Positions 10,801-18,897 are shown, counted from the stretch's first letter. The stretch is DNA of 64,000 nt from Gammaproteobacteria bacterium (GCA_013178375.1 JABLXQ010000010.1:78394-142393), one strand, 5' to 3'. Translations and numbers: made by a program. Notes: a model not told the origin generated them from the letters alone.

Positions 10801-11305
10801 GCGCGTAAAGCGTCATGTAGAGCGTTGTGTCGCTGGCTGCGGACAGCACGATGCTGTCCCCCGAGTCGGCATCGAACGTAAAACTGTCCAGATCGCCGGC
10901 TGACAGGGATTCTGTCAGCATGCCGCCACTGTTCAGGCTGCCATGTTCATTGGCGCTGGGTGCTTTGATGTAGTGAAGAACGTAGCTGCCAGACTGCCCC
11001 GCGTGATAGCTGCGCATGGTAACGGTGTAAGTGCCCGAAGCGGACAATGTCCGGCTGATGGAGTTGTATGAATTTTCCAGCACGGTGCCATTCGGCGCAT
11101 GCAACGTCATATACAGGGTCACGGTGCTGCTGGCTGCCGACAGCACGATGCTCTCACCGGCCGACGCGGAGAAGGTATGCGTATCCTCCAGCCCCGCGCT
11201 GGAAGTAACCCCGCTGATCATACCGCCACTTTGCAGCGTAGCGGCCAACGTACAGGGCGCGAACAACAGCATCACGATCAACAGCAGTACACGGCGCAGC
11301 AGCAT
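7886..11305 (-). CDS. Secreted SGNH/GDSL hydrolase with beta-sandwich repeats, TSP3 calcium repeats and sorting tail
   Basis: 1139 residues from ATG 11305, which has GAGGG 8 bases upstream; an in-frame GTG at 11335 is less likely. After a signal peptide there are five copies of a ~98-residue PPC-like domain (about 25-505). Next comes an SGNH hydrolase domain: ALGDSYSSGEG near 515 carries the Ser, GGNDAF the Asn, and a late FHPNHRG the His. Residues about 950-1070 hold Asp-rich thrombospondin type 3 repeats that should bind calcium. The end reads QDVPLPLW, then a hydrophobic segment and an Arg-rich tail, the sorting signal shared with the other XrtH candidates. Likely a cell-surface or released esterase/lipase. 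Confidence 0.87.
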   Translation of the reverse strand: MLLRRVLLLIVMLLFAPCTLAATLQSGGMISGVTSSAGLEDTHTFSASAGESIVLSAASSTVTLYMTLHAPNGTVLENSYNSISRTLSASGTYTVTMRSYHAGQSGSYVLHYIKAPSANEHGSLNSGGMLTESLSAGDLDSFTFDADSGDSIVLSAASDTTLYMTLYAPNGTVLENSYNIISRTLAQNGTYTVTMRSYHAGQTGNYDLHFIKAPSANEHGALPNGDMVTGALSAGDLDSFTFDANSGDSVVLSAASDITLYMTLYAPDGTVLENSYNVISRTLGQNGTYTVTMRSYHAEQTGNYDLHFIKAPSANEHGALPNGGMLTESLAPGDIDSFTFNANSGDSIVLSAASDTTLYMTLYAPNGTVLENSYNVISRTLGQNGTYTVTMRSYHAEQTGNYDLHFIKAPGANEHGALGNGATISPSLTAGDLDSYTFYARAGDSIDLAATSNITLYLTLYSPTGTVLQNAYSNIALNSAPATGTYTFLVRSYHAQQVGGYQVTYTRQSDGLNYVALGDSYSSGEGVPPFRGEFGKDWGPDSIGINLELFNLELIPLPKGCNRSYFAYSAYIMAPGSLIPIEHRSDGALNFYACTGATTYNVQEAGEGQYGEPPQAIPSQVNDSNDLITITIGGNDAFFAKILQYCMIHDHCNDLKPFAPHSDIELGELAMLWLPVVKQRVIATLSEIKTKAPNATILAMDYPLLLSGNECERSQIASDSKLSTAEQAWIRQANRALNQVLRQAAAEVGVHSVSVEDHFEGHGVCGDDGEWIFGTWHFLLKGMFHPNHRGQFEYAKVINNYLWSIGSHWSYGYYPNGLPKNPDPMPGSLLLAQAEPHPDLPAMGQLTLIPQNVPATCSATATMLVPGQSYRLLGQGFAANDAVALTLRTGAQTVALGMPMTDAAGVLQAVVTLPASVPVTSHATLEALGSGANSQGLLLMANLAMADSLVDDADGDGIPDSCDNCPAAANPDQLNDDGDDKGNVCDACPSETFNDEDGDGMCAGIDACPLDSLNDSDGDGLCGEADNCSAIANPNQLDADFDLVGDTCDPDDDNDGLTDQQETGSGLFLSLTDTGTNPLLADSDGDGMNDGAEISQGRNPNGEGYVEVTGQQDVPLPLWTYPLLMLGLGWLGRRRARRG
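9835..11230 (-). repeat. Five ~294-bp tandem coding repeats
   Basis: The PPC-like domains of the SGNH hydrolase are encoded by units of about 294 bp. The same landmark segment recurs near 9909, 10203, 10497, 10791 and 11085. The middle three are almost identical in DNA, including silent positions, while the outer two have diverged. This points to recent duplication or gene conversion. Confidence 0.85.
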
Positions 11306-11454
11306 CCCCAGTTCCCTCAGTTGTTTTAGCCCCACCTTATTCAGGGGAATGGTAGAGACGCCGTATTAATGACTGATTACAGTGGGGACGGTCGGGGCCA
11401 GGCCAACAAACATCTTCTAAACCTATAAATCACATCACCACTCCACCGATGCAC

Positions 11455-11665
11455 CTTTTTGGTGAACCGAATCAGTTCCGGAATGATCCTGATCACCTCC
11501 GAACTGATCCAGATGATCTTTTTACTCAAACGGATCACTTCCGAACTGATCCGGATGATCTTTTCAGTCAATCGGATGAGTCCGGAACTGATCCGAAGCA
11601 CTTCGGAAGTGAATCCGATCAGTTCCGAAGTGAAACAGATCATTGCATAAGTGAAATGGATGACT
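11455..11665. repeat. 21-bp heptad-type tandem repeats
   Basis: About ten imperfect 21-bp units built on alternating GAACTGATC and GGATGATCT-like blocks. Both strands are open across it. The minus strand reads heptads like IRISSEV / IRLTEKI, and the plus strand reads DHFRTDP / DDLFSQS. The period equals a coiled-coil heptad. Neither reading has a clear ribosome-binding site or a recognisable remainder, so I do not call a gene. It lies between the SGNH hydrolase start and the small orphan gene at 11764. Confidence 0.75.
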
Positions 11666-11763
11666 GTCGAAGTGAATTGCAGGGATTGGAAACGGGAGCG
11701 GGCGGGTGGGGCGGGGAACCGGAACACCCGGGTGGGCGTTCCGGTGAATGATGCAGGGCTGAA

Positions 11764-12240
11764 TCAGGTATTTGCGTCCGGCGCGTTGGAGGTGCGCTTG
11801 CTGCGCTTAAACAGCTGCCGCATTTCCTTCACCAGTTCCTCCACCCCGGCGTTCGGGCTGGCCACCTTGGCGAAGGCATATACGTCCCGCGCGTGCTGAT
11901 AGGCGTCGTAACCGGCCGCCATCGCCGTGTCGCCCAGCTTTTCATAGAAGGGCGTCAGCCGCCGCAGCATGCGCATGGCATTGTCGTACAGTGCCAGGTC
12001 ACGGTCGAACTCCGCGCTATCCACCGATGACGGGAACAGCGAACCGTGGTTGTGCACCATAGACTGCGCGTGACCCGCGAACACCCGGGTGCGGTCGCCC
12101 ATGACACCATAGCTGCGGCGATCGTCCGCCGACAGGCCAATCAGGATATCGTCGAACAGGGCTTCCATTTCGGCCATCAGAGATTCATAACGCGTGAGTT
12201 GCTCGGGCGTGATAACACCCGAAACCAGATTGATCGACAT
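11764..12240 (-). CDS. Conserved hypothetical helical protein (MGD-motif family)
   Basis: 158 residues, soluble and predicted mostly helical, with no signal peptide. The pattern LSADDRRSYGVMGDRTRVF near residues 36-54 resembles a widespread unnamed family with an LTxEERxxxxKMGDKxxxF motif, most often seen in Bacteroidota. No function is known. ATG 12240 has AAGGAA 6 bases upstream. It is followed by the 21-bp heptad-repeat region and lies upstream of, and divergent from, the Gabija genes. Confidence 0.65.
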   Translation of the reverse strand: MSINLVSGVITPEQLTRYESLMAEMEALFDDILIGLSADDRRSYGVMGDRTRVFAGHAQSMVHNHGSLFPSSVDSAEFDRDLALYDNAMRMLRRLTPFYEKLGDTAMAAGYDAYQHARDVYAFAKVASPNAGVEELVKEMRQLFKRSKRTSNAPDANT

Positions 12241-12642
12241 ACTTCATTCCTTAAAGATAAAAGTTAATTCCCGGCCGGAACTGCAATTGTCAGTACCGAC
12301 CCTGCCGTGCCCGAGTCATTCAGGCGCGGTGCGGGGCGAAATTGCCATGGAGTTTCGGGGGCTGGCAAGCGGGAGCAGATGGGAGGTGGGTGAATTGGTA
12401 ATTTTACCGAAATTCAGCGGTGGGGGAGGGGGTGGAGGGAGTGGGGCTTGTCTGTATGCTTTACTAATGGGTGTCAGTGTGGGCGATGGCGGTTGGTACC
12501 GGGGCGGCTGGTGGATTTGGCTGTTGTCATGGGACTCGGGAGTGGTTGCGAAGGTTTCGATGATGGGGTTTGTGTTGGGTTGCGGTGGCGGCTTTCGACC
12601 CGAAGCGGCGGTTTGCAAAAATATGGGAACGAGGGGTAATAG
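12241..12642. other. Intergenic region with a G-quadruplex-like tract
   Basis: About 400 bp with no credible gene. The plus strand at 12422-12446 has four G-tracts in succession (G5, G5, G3, G4, with short spacers and one GG), a potential G-quadruplex. The region also carries the promoter for the Gabija genes, but no clear -35/-10 pair stands out. Confidence 0.55.
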
Positions 12643-14385
12643 GTGTATTTGGCGCAATTGAAAATATCGAATTTCAGAAAACTACATAAAGTTGAACTGA
12701 ACTTTCAGCCTGGACTAAACGTCTTGGTCGGCTCTAACAACATCGGTAAGACCGCTGTCATCGATGCATTGCGTGCGCTGCTTGCGGGACATGATGAACC
12801 GTACCCGCGTCTCGATAGCGAGGATATACACCGGCATAAGGGTGGGGCTCCGACGGGCGACATTGAGTTCCAGTACATCTTCCGCGACTTGGACCCGGAT
12901 GACGAGGCCGATTTTCTGGCGGCGCTGAAGCCTGACGCAGGCGGTAAGCTAGAAGCTCATATCACTATTCGCTACTCGGAAGCCGATAAGACGGGGCGGC
13001 TGCGCGCCAGGCGTTGGTGTAGTGACCAAGAGGATGTTGGTTTGACTACCGACATGATGGAGAATCTGCGCGGTGTCTATTTGCCACCGCTACGAGATGC
13101 GTCGCAAGGACTCAAGCCTAGTCGAACCAGCCAACTGGCCCGATTGTTTCAGCTCCTTGCCGATGAGGCTGGGCGCAATGGCATCAACGACGCACTGAAG
13201 AAGCTCGATGAAGAATTGAAGAAACACCAGCCTGTGGTCAATACTCACGCGGCAATCAAAAACCGGCATGGCACGATGCTTGGGCCGCAGCTTGCTCAGG
13301 TTCTGGACCTTGGACTAAGCGGAAGCGATTTCCAGCGGTTGGCGTCACGCTTATCGCTGATGGTGGACAACTTCGAGATTGAGCAGAATGGGCTTGGCTT
13401 CAACAACTTAATCTTTATGGCTGTGGTACTCAGCGAGTTAGCTAAGAATCCGGATGCGAGTTACCGCAGCCTGATAATCGAGGAGCCAGAAGCGCACCTA
13501 CATCCGCAACTTCAGGCGGTGCTACTTGATTATTTGGGGACCATCAAGGCTATCGAAGGCGAAAAGCCTGTTCAGTTGTTCGTTACCAGCCACTCTCCTA
13601 ACTTTGCCAGTATCGCTGATCTTGACAGCCTTGCCTGCCTGGTTGATACGGGAAACTCTGTAGAGTCATTCTTTCCCCGCACGATTGCCTTCGACAAGGG
13701 GAAACGGGAGAAGCTAGTTCGTTATCTTGATGTCACCCGTGCTGAGTTGTTTTTTGCCCGTCGCGTCATTTTTGTCGAGGGCGCGGCTGAGTTGATGTTA
13801 GTAAGCGTGCTGGCAGAGAAAAGTGGGTACAAGTTGCGTGAACACGGTGTGAGCCTAATCAGCGTTGAAGGATTAAATTTTGATTCGTTTCTGCCACTGT
13901 TCGGTGAAAACGCGCTGAAAATACCGGTAGCGGTCATTACTGACGCAGACCCTGAGGGTGAGGGCAACGAAGAACCGCAGGCAGCCTATCCCGCGCCCGA
14001 TGATCCTATAAAGGTATCGGACAACACAGCCAAGATGAAAAAAAGAGAAGATACTTTTGTGAAGGTTTTCTATGGGCTCAAGACGCTCGAGTACGATCTA
14101 GCCCTGCACGCCGATAACCGCACGGCAATGCTGAAAGCGCTCAATGAGCTGCACCCCAAAATTGGCCAGACCGTTGCGGCGGCAGTTGATGCAGCGAAGG
14201 ACGATGCTGCCAAGGCGCGTGCAGTTTTCAGTGGCATGTTTGAGCGCCCGCACAATAATGTACAGAAGGGTCGCTTCGGCCAGGCACTTGCACAAGTGAT
14301 TGCCGAAGGAGCTGCTTGCAAAGTGCCGGAATATATCGACAAGGCGATTGCCCATGCCTGCCAAGTCGAGGAACCCAAGCAGTGA
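12643..14385 (+). CDS. gajA: Gabija anti-phage protein GajA (OLD-family ATPase-TOPRIM nuclease)
   Basis: 580 residues, matching known GajA length (~580). The ABC-type ATPase has Walker A at 30-37 (GSNNIGKT) and Walker B at 278-288 (IIEEPEAHLHP), followed by a switch His near 317 (TSHSPN). The TOPRIM nuclease half follows, with Glu379 (FVEG), Asp434/Asp436 (ITDAD) and Glu483. GTG 12643 is preceded by GAGGGG at 6 bases. The stop overlaps the start of a UvrD-like helicase gene, the arrangement that defines class 2 OLD nucleases and Gabija. GajA nicks DNA when nucleotide levels fall during phage infection and forms a complex with GajB. Confidence 0.88.
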   Translation: MYLAQLKISNFRKLHKVELNFQPGLNVLVGSNNIGKTAVIDALRALLAGHDEPYPRLDSEDIHRHKGGAPTGDIEFQYIFRDLDPDDEADFLAALKPDAGGKLEAHITIRYSEADKTGRLRARRWCSDQEDVGLTTDMMENLRGVYLPPLRDASQGLKPSRTSQLARLFQLLADEAGRNGINDALKKLDEELKKHQPVVNTHAAIKNRHGTMLGPQLAQVLDLGLSGSDFQRLASRLSLMVDNFEIEQNGLGFNNLIFMAVVLSELAKNPDASYRSLIIEEPEAHLHPQLQAVLLDYLGTIKAIEGEKPVQLFVTSHSPNFASIADLDSLACLVDTGNSVESFFPRTIAFDKGKREKLVRYLDVTRAELFFARRVIFVEGAAELMLVSVLAEKSGYKLREHGVSLISVEGLNFDSFLPLFGENALKIPVAVITDADPEGEGNEEPQAAYPAPDDPIKVSDNTAKMKKREDTFVKVFYGLKTLEYDLALHADNRTAMLKALNELHPKIGQTVAAAVDAAKDDAAKARAVFSGMFERPHNNVQKGRFGQALAQVIAEGAACKVPEYIDKAIAHACQVEEPKQ

Positions 14386-16100
14386 TTAATCCGTCTGACG
14401 AGCAACTGCGAATCATCGACGCACCGATAGCACCGATGTCAGTGATAGCCTGCGCCGGCAGCGGCAAGACGTCCACCGCTGTACGCAGGCTGTTGCAGAT
14501 GCGCCGACAACTCGGTGACCACCGCGGTCGAGTGGCTCTCCTGTCGTTCTCCAATGTGGCTGTGGATACATTTCGACGGGAGTATCAGAGTTTAGCGCAG
14601 GAAATGTCCTCCGGAGCCTTCCTTAGTCGGGTCGATATAAACACATTAGATGCCTTCATCACCGCCAACGTGCTACGCCCGCACGCTTACCGAACGATGG
14701 GTGCGCCACAGTCGGCTTTTCTTGTCATGGGCGGAGAAGCCTTCCTCGGCGGCTTCACATTTAGGACGAACACGTTCCCGCGCGAAATTACGCAGATGCA
14801 GGTTGGTATCGACTGCAATGGCATTTATTTCTACTACTCCGACAACGGCGGCATACAAAGGCTAGATAGTGCGCAAGCGATACGCCTTGTGCAACGTCTT
14901 GGGCAAGTAGGTGCCTACACACATAATCTTGGACGTTACTGGTGCTATCGCACACTGGCAGAACAGCATGGCGTTCTGCGCGCCTTAGTCCGCCGTTACC
15001 CACATATTCTGATTGATGAGGCGCAGGACATCGGTACAGTCCATCAGGCAATCATTGAGCAGCTTGTCGCAGCAGGCTGCCAAGTCTCATTGATAGGTGA
15101 CCCGAACCAGGGTATCTACGAGTTTGCCGGTGCCAATGGAGCTTTTCTGACGCAATACGGTCAACGGGAAGGAGTCAATAGTCTCTTGCTGACCAAAAAT
15201 TTCCGATCTGTGCCAGCGATACTGGACCTGGCGAATAAGTTGTCAACACGGGCTGATACTGCTGACAGGAAAGCGCCCGATACAATTCATGGCGCGTTCT
15301 TTGTGCCTTACCGCAACACTGAACGCGAAAACCTCATCGCTGCTTTTCAGGCGGCCGTGTTGATGGCAAATCTGAAGCTTGAGCGCTCTGCCGTGCTCTG
15401 CCGCGCTCGCGACATGGCCGACAAGCTCGCTGGCAAAGAAGGTGCACCGGGTCAAGGCACTGTCAAGAGTTTTGCCCAGGCCGCAATCCTGCGCGACCAG
15501 CATCAGGACTATTCCGGCGCGTTCAAACTGGTGGCTGCTAGCATTGTAAGTCTGCTTGCCAACCCGCCACAGAAGTTGGTTGTGAGGATCACCCAGTCCG
15601 CGCTCTGCCCTGACGATCAAGTACTACGACGGCTCATCTGGGCATTCACTCGCAATCCAGACTCGGGGCTGCCAGCTGCGACGTTAACGGGCGATACGCA
15701 ATGGCATCCGCTTTTGCTGGAAAGGACGAAGGCGCTGTTAGCGCAAGTTGCGCGGGACTATGGACTGGCCACGGCCGATAACTTGGGTCAAAAGCTCGCG
15801 AAAAGGGGATTGCCCAATGCTTCACTGATCGCCGTCGCTGATCTTGCCGCGAAAGCCGGCATACCGCGCATCCGAGTGGACACAGTTCATCAAGCAAAGG
15901 GTGAAAGTCTCGACGCAGTGTTGTATTTGGCAAACCGTGAGCATGTCAATGCGCTGTTGGCAGGAACGGATACCGAACTTGGGCGGATTGGCTATGTCGC
16001 TGTAACCCGAGCCCGTAATCTTCTTTGGCTTGGCGTGCCAGCAAACGCACTCGCGGATTTACGTCCTGCACTGCTCGAGAAGGGCTTTCAGGAAGCCTGA
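14382..16100 (+). CDS. gajB: Gabija protein GajB (UvrD/Rep-like superfamily 1 helicase)
   Basis: 572 residues from GTG 14382, which overlaps the gajA stop by four bases (GTGA). Superfamily 1 motifs are in order: Walker A at 23-30 (ACAGSGKT), DEAQD at 212-216, GDPNQGIYEF at 239-248, a motif V region (HQAKGESLD) near 510 and motif VI (VAVTRAR) near 541. It is somewhat longer than the ~494-residue Bacillus GajB but shorter than full UvrD, as expected. GajB senses DNA ends and works with GajA. The A/T-richer third positions differ from the high-GC exosortase genes, in line with transfer. Confidence 0.88.
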   Translation: MINPSDEQLRIIDAPIAPMSVIACAGSGKTSTAVRRLLQMRRQLGDHRGRVALLSFSNVAVDTFRREYQSLAQEMSSGAFLSRVDINTLDAFITANVLRPHAYRTMGAPQSAFLVMGGEAFLGGFTFRTNTFPREITQMQVGIDCNGIYFYYSDNGGIQRLDSAQAIRLVQRLGQVGAYTHNLGRYWCYRTLAEQHGVLRALVRRYPHILIDEAQDIGTVHQAIIEQLVAAGCQVSLIGDPNQGIYEFAGANGAFLTQYGQREGVNSLLLTKNFRSVPAILDLANKLSTRADTADRKAPDTIHGAFFVPYRNTERENLIAAFQAAVLMANLKLERSAVLCRARDMADKLAGKEGAPGQGTVKSFAQAAILRDQHQDYSGAFKLVAASIVSLLANPPQKLVVRITQSALCPDDQVLRRLIWAFTRNPDSGLPAATLTGDTQWHPLLLERTKALLAQVARDYGLATADNLGQKLAKRGLPNASLIAVADLAAKAGIPRIRVDTVHQAKGESLDAVLYLANREHVNALLAGTDTELGRIGYVAVTRARNLLWLGVPANALADLRPALLEKGFQEA

Positions 16101-16149
16101 GTATTCGTTAGTGCATTTAAAAATGATTTGGTATCGGCCGCATATGCAT

Positions 16150-16202
16150 ATTCCAAAGCACCCGTACCTCGCTACGCTCGGCCGGTGTTTAAGGTGTTAG
16201 GC
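16150..16202 (+). repeat. attC-like right half (possible gene-cassette end)
   Basis: After gajB the sequence has CTCGCTACGCTCGG, then TGTTTAAGGTGTTAGGC ending at 16202. GTTAGGC fits the integron R' consensus GTTRRRY, and the preceding TTTAAGG occupies the L' position seen in attC sites. The matching left half is poor: only GCCTGAG at the gajB stop, against the expected RYYYAAC. Treated as a relic. Confidence 0.35.
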
Positions 16203-16293
16203 AACCGAGTTTCTCATGAAAAGTAGACGCCTCTGGAATTGGGAATGTCCGCTTTCCGATGTTTGCAGCTAAAGAGGCAAAGCAATCCCGGTG

Positions 16294-16355
16294 GCCGCTC
16301 CTCGCCCATGAGCGACAGTTCGTAATTTGCTTTTAATTACAAAGTATTGGTTTTC
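16294..16355 (+). repeat. Dispersed ~60-bp intergenic repeat, copy 1
   Basis: Starts with CCGCTCCTCGCCCATGAGCG, then an AT-rich part with TAATTTG and ATTACAAAG, ending TTGGTTTT. Related copies lie at 19041-19102 and 20719-20779. A GGGAATGTCCGCTTTCC block about 60 bp upstream is shared with copy 3. Confidence 0.75.
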
Positions 16356-16479
16356 ACTGGAATATTCGTAACAGCAGCCATCGCAAAATGGTTCGCTCAT
16401 TTTTTGAGCGCGAATTTTGGCTGACAGTGATATTTCAAAGCATTGATTCTTCGGCCGGATTCAATATGGTGAACGTAAC

Positions 16480-16500
16480 GGTCGCGAAGAAGCTGGAAGG
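16480..16500 (+). repeat. Short dispersed repeat, copy 1
   Basis: GGTCGCGAAGAAGCTGGAAG occurs here and, slightly varied, at 25092-25113 and 28982-29005. All three copies are intergenic in the 16-31 kb accessory stretch. Confidence 0.6.
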
Positions 16501-16928
16501 AGTCATTAGCGGCAAACTGAGAGAGCAGGTACAACTCATCAATTGCGGACATTTGATAAGGCACGTGGATCAGGAGCTTTCGAAGCAGGAAGCGCTGCGC
16601 CTGTTGGGCAATTCTTACGTGAAAAATGATGAAAATCTGGACGATTGAGCCTCGGAAGTCGGCATGCAAAGGCAGGGATTTTCTGTCGATAGGGCAATTG
16701 GTAGGTTAGGGGCTGGTTTCCTATTATAGGATTTCGCCGAACAAGGGCTTTCTTCGTCCTATATGTAGGCGGATTATTTATGTTGTCACTGCTGTGGTGT
16801 TTGATGCGATCGGAAACTAATCCCGCTGAAAGTAAAACCGAATGAAATGATACTGAAACTACTCTGTGCAACATTGCCTTGCATAATCGCTTTTCCTTAT
16901 CAATGGATATTCCAGGGAAGAATAAGTT

Positions 16929-18812
16929 ATGAAAGCTCAGTTGCCAGCACTTTTAAAGACATTGCTATTTGCCGTCTTGGCATTCTTTGTCACGAACTCA
17001 ATGGCTGCTATACAGGAAGACATTGATGTTGACGGTTACGACAAAGTTCTGATCCCGTATAACCATGGTCGGATTAAAAACACATCAGAGTATTCTCGCG
17101 GTCGCTATCCGTCCCTTAAGCAGAACATGCAGTTTATGCTGTTCTTTGATGAGAACTCCACCACGGGCTATTATGTTCAGACTGAAGACTCTGCTGGCAA
17201 CCAGACCGATTGGGAAATCAGGGATGTGAACGGAAAAAGGACGTTGCGCCTGAAGTTCTATGCCGCTACCAAGCCGAACATCATCAAACAAACCATCACC
17301 ATTGAGCCAGACAAGCCGTATCTGGCAGCGGCTGAGAAATACAAAGCGTGGGCCTTTCAACAATATTGGGCAAAGCGAAAGCCTTCAAAAATGGACTCAG
17401 TCAAATATATCGTTCTTGGTTCATCCAGCTATTTCACTTGGCTTAAAAACACTGCTCTACCTCCGCTTCTGGACAGGTTCGAAGAACCTGACACAAACAT
17501 CAACAATCCCGCAACCGCCACGTGGTTGACATTATGGCGCGACAGGCTTTTTGATGTTGGCTATCCCCGCTATGAACCCGACACTCAACACGGCGTATTC
17601 AGTGATCTTTTGTCGTGGCTAAAAAGTCGCGGCTCCCTTCCTATTCCTTTCCTCAATGGCACTCATTGGGATGTAACTATGTCTGATCCTGATGGTCCAT
17701 CAGGCCCGATATATAGCGATGATTACATGATTAAGGACAGCAATGGCAATTTGACTAACTTCGGTACAGGGCAAAATCTTGCGTATGTTTGCCCCGGCGA
17801 GCAAATTTGGAAGGACATCATACTCAATGCCAGAAACAATAAGCTGTTGGATTCTAACGGCATAAAAAGTGACGGCGTTTATTACGATGTAGTCGCTAGC
17901 ACTGAACCATTTCTGTGTAACAACCCGGCACATAGCCATGCCCCCAACGATCCTTTGAATTGGCAACAATCATATCGCCAGATCCTGGCCGACACTGATG
18001 GTGTAGTGATGATTGAAGGCTCAGCCGAGATTTACATTGACTTAACAGATGTGTTCCTAATGCATCTTAAAACTGATGAGGCTGGTCGCGTGCCATTATG
18101 GGATGCAGTATATGGCACCATAACCCGCACTGCTGGCTGGTATGTCGATGCCAACAATCAAACGCCGACGGGCACTATGGCTGCATTCAAGGAAGCCAGA
18201 TCATTTGGCTCCCGCACTTGGGGTAGCCCAATATTGACCCACAATGGCAGCAATTCGTGGAATTATCAGATGAACATGCTAAATAGCGGTTACGAAGATG
18301 TCATTAACATGATCAGCGCTGCCCCCGTGATGATCGAGGATGGTTCTAACGGTGTTGATAATTGGTGGGGCTCAGGCAATATAAGCAACGTCTTTGACGC
18401 CGACTACGGGAAAAATGTGATCCAGAAAACTGGGGCTGGCGTAGCTCATACCGACTATCCGGAGTGGACTTATACCGGTACAAATGCCCGTTGGAGTGTC
18501 AAGCGAACCAATCCGAACGACATGATATCTGGTTTTAAAGTCACGACTGTCTCCAATAAGATTGTATATCTCTACTATACAGACGCCAGTGTCACTGCTG
18601 CCCCCATTTTGACTGGCACGGGACCGTACTATATTTACCACGGAATTGGGATTGCGCCTTCAGTGAACGGTTGGCAGATTATCGATCGGGACCTGGAAGT
18701 AGATCTCAGAAGCCAGATGCCCGCCGAGACCATTGCGCAGGTTAAACAGTTCCTGATGTTCAATAATCCAGGAAGTGTGGCGGACATTAAGTTGTTCCCG
18801 CGGTTGCCTTGA
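16929..18812 (+). CDS. Secreted glycoside-hydrolase-like protein (DUF6259-like)
   Basis: 627 residues with an N-terminal signal peptide (about 1-27, ending NSMA). The body looks like a TIM-barrel hydrolase. It has long Trp/Tyr-rich segments, DGVYYDVVAS near residue 318 (a typical strand-end Asp) and MIEGSAEIY near 360 (a possible acid/base Glu). The pattern resembles DUF6259, a family related to glycoside hydrolases, but no substrate can be assigned. It stands alone between two ~800-bp intergenic gaps that carry related repeats. GC content is clearly lower than in the flanking core genes, which suggests acquisition. Confidence 0.55.
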   Translation: MKAQLPALLKTLLFAVLAFFVTNSMAAIQEDIDVDGYDKVLIPYNHGRIKNTSEYSRGRYPSLKQNMQFMLFFDENSTTGYYVQTEDSAGNQTDWEIRDVNGKRTLRLKFYAATKPNIIKQTITIEPDKPYLAAAEKYKAWAFQQYWAKRKPSKMDSVKYIVLGSSSYFTWLKNTALPPLLDRFEEPDTNINNPATATWLTLWRDRLFDVGYPRYEPDTQHGVFSDLLSWLKSRGSLPIPFLNGTHWDVTMSDPDGPSGPIYSDDYMIKDSNGNLTNFGTGQNLAYVCPGEQIWKDIILNARNNKLLDSNGIKSDGVYYDVVASTEPFLCNNPAHSHAPNDPLNWQQSYRQILADTDGVVMIEGSAEIYIDLTDVFLMHLKTDEAGRVPLWDAVYGTITRTAGWYVDANNQTPTGTMAAFKEARSFGSRTWGSPILTHNGSNSWNYQMNMLNSGYEDVINMISAAPVMIEDGSNGVDNWWGSGNISNVFDADYGKNVIQKTGAGVAHTDYPEWTYTGTNARWSVKRTNPNDMISGFKVTTVSNKIVYLYYTDASVTAAPILTGTGPYYIYHGIGIAPSVNGWQIIDRDLEVDLRSQMPAETIAQVKQFLMFNNPGSVADIKLFPRLP

Positions 18813-18897
18813 GGGGTATAGGTAGATTGTGATTTGTCATTAGCGTTCAAGTGGTCCGAATCTGCAGCATGATTTCTTGATTCGGTCTAGAAGCTCA

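Larger units (their letters stand above)
16101..16928. other. Long intergenic region with attC-like end and dispersed repeats
   Basis: 828 bp. It contains an attC-like right end (up to 16202), a ~60-bp repeat (16294-16355) and a second short repeat (16480-16500). A small plus-strand frame at 16388-16648 could encode 86 residues but has no ribosome-binding site or recognisable domain and contains the second repeat, so it is not called. The 16929 gene must have its promoter in the last 100 bp, where AT content rises. Confidence 0.6.

Noticed and set aside
11455..11665. CRISPR array
   Set aside because: The repeats are contiguous 21-bp units without unique spacers.
16388..16648. 86-codon plus-strand frame
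   Set aside because: No ribosome-binding site, contains a dispersed intergenic repeat, no recognisable fold. Could be real but not supported.
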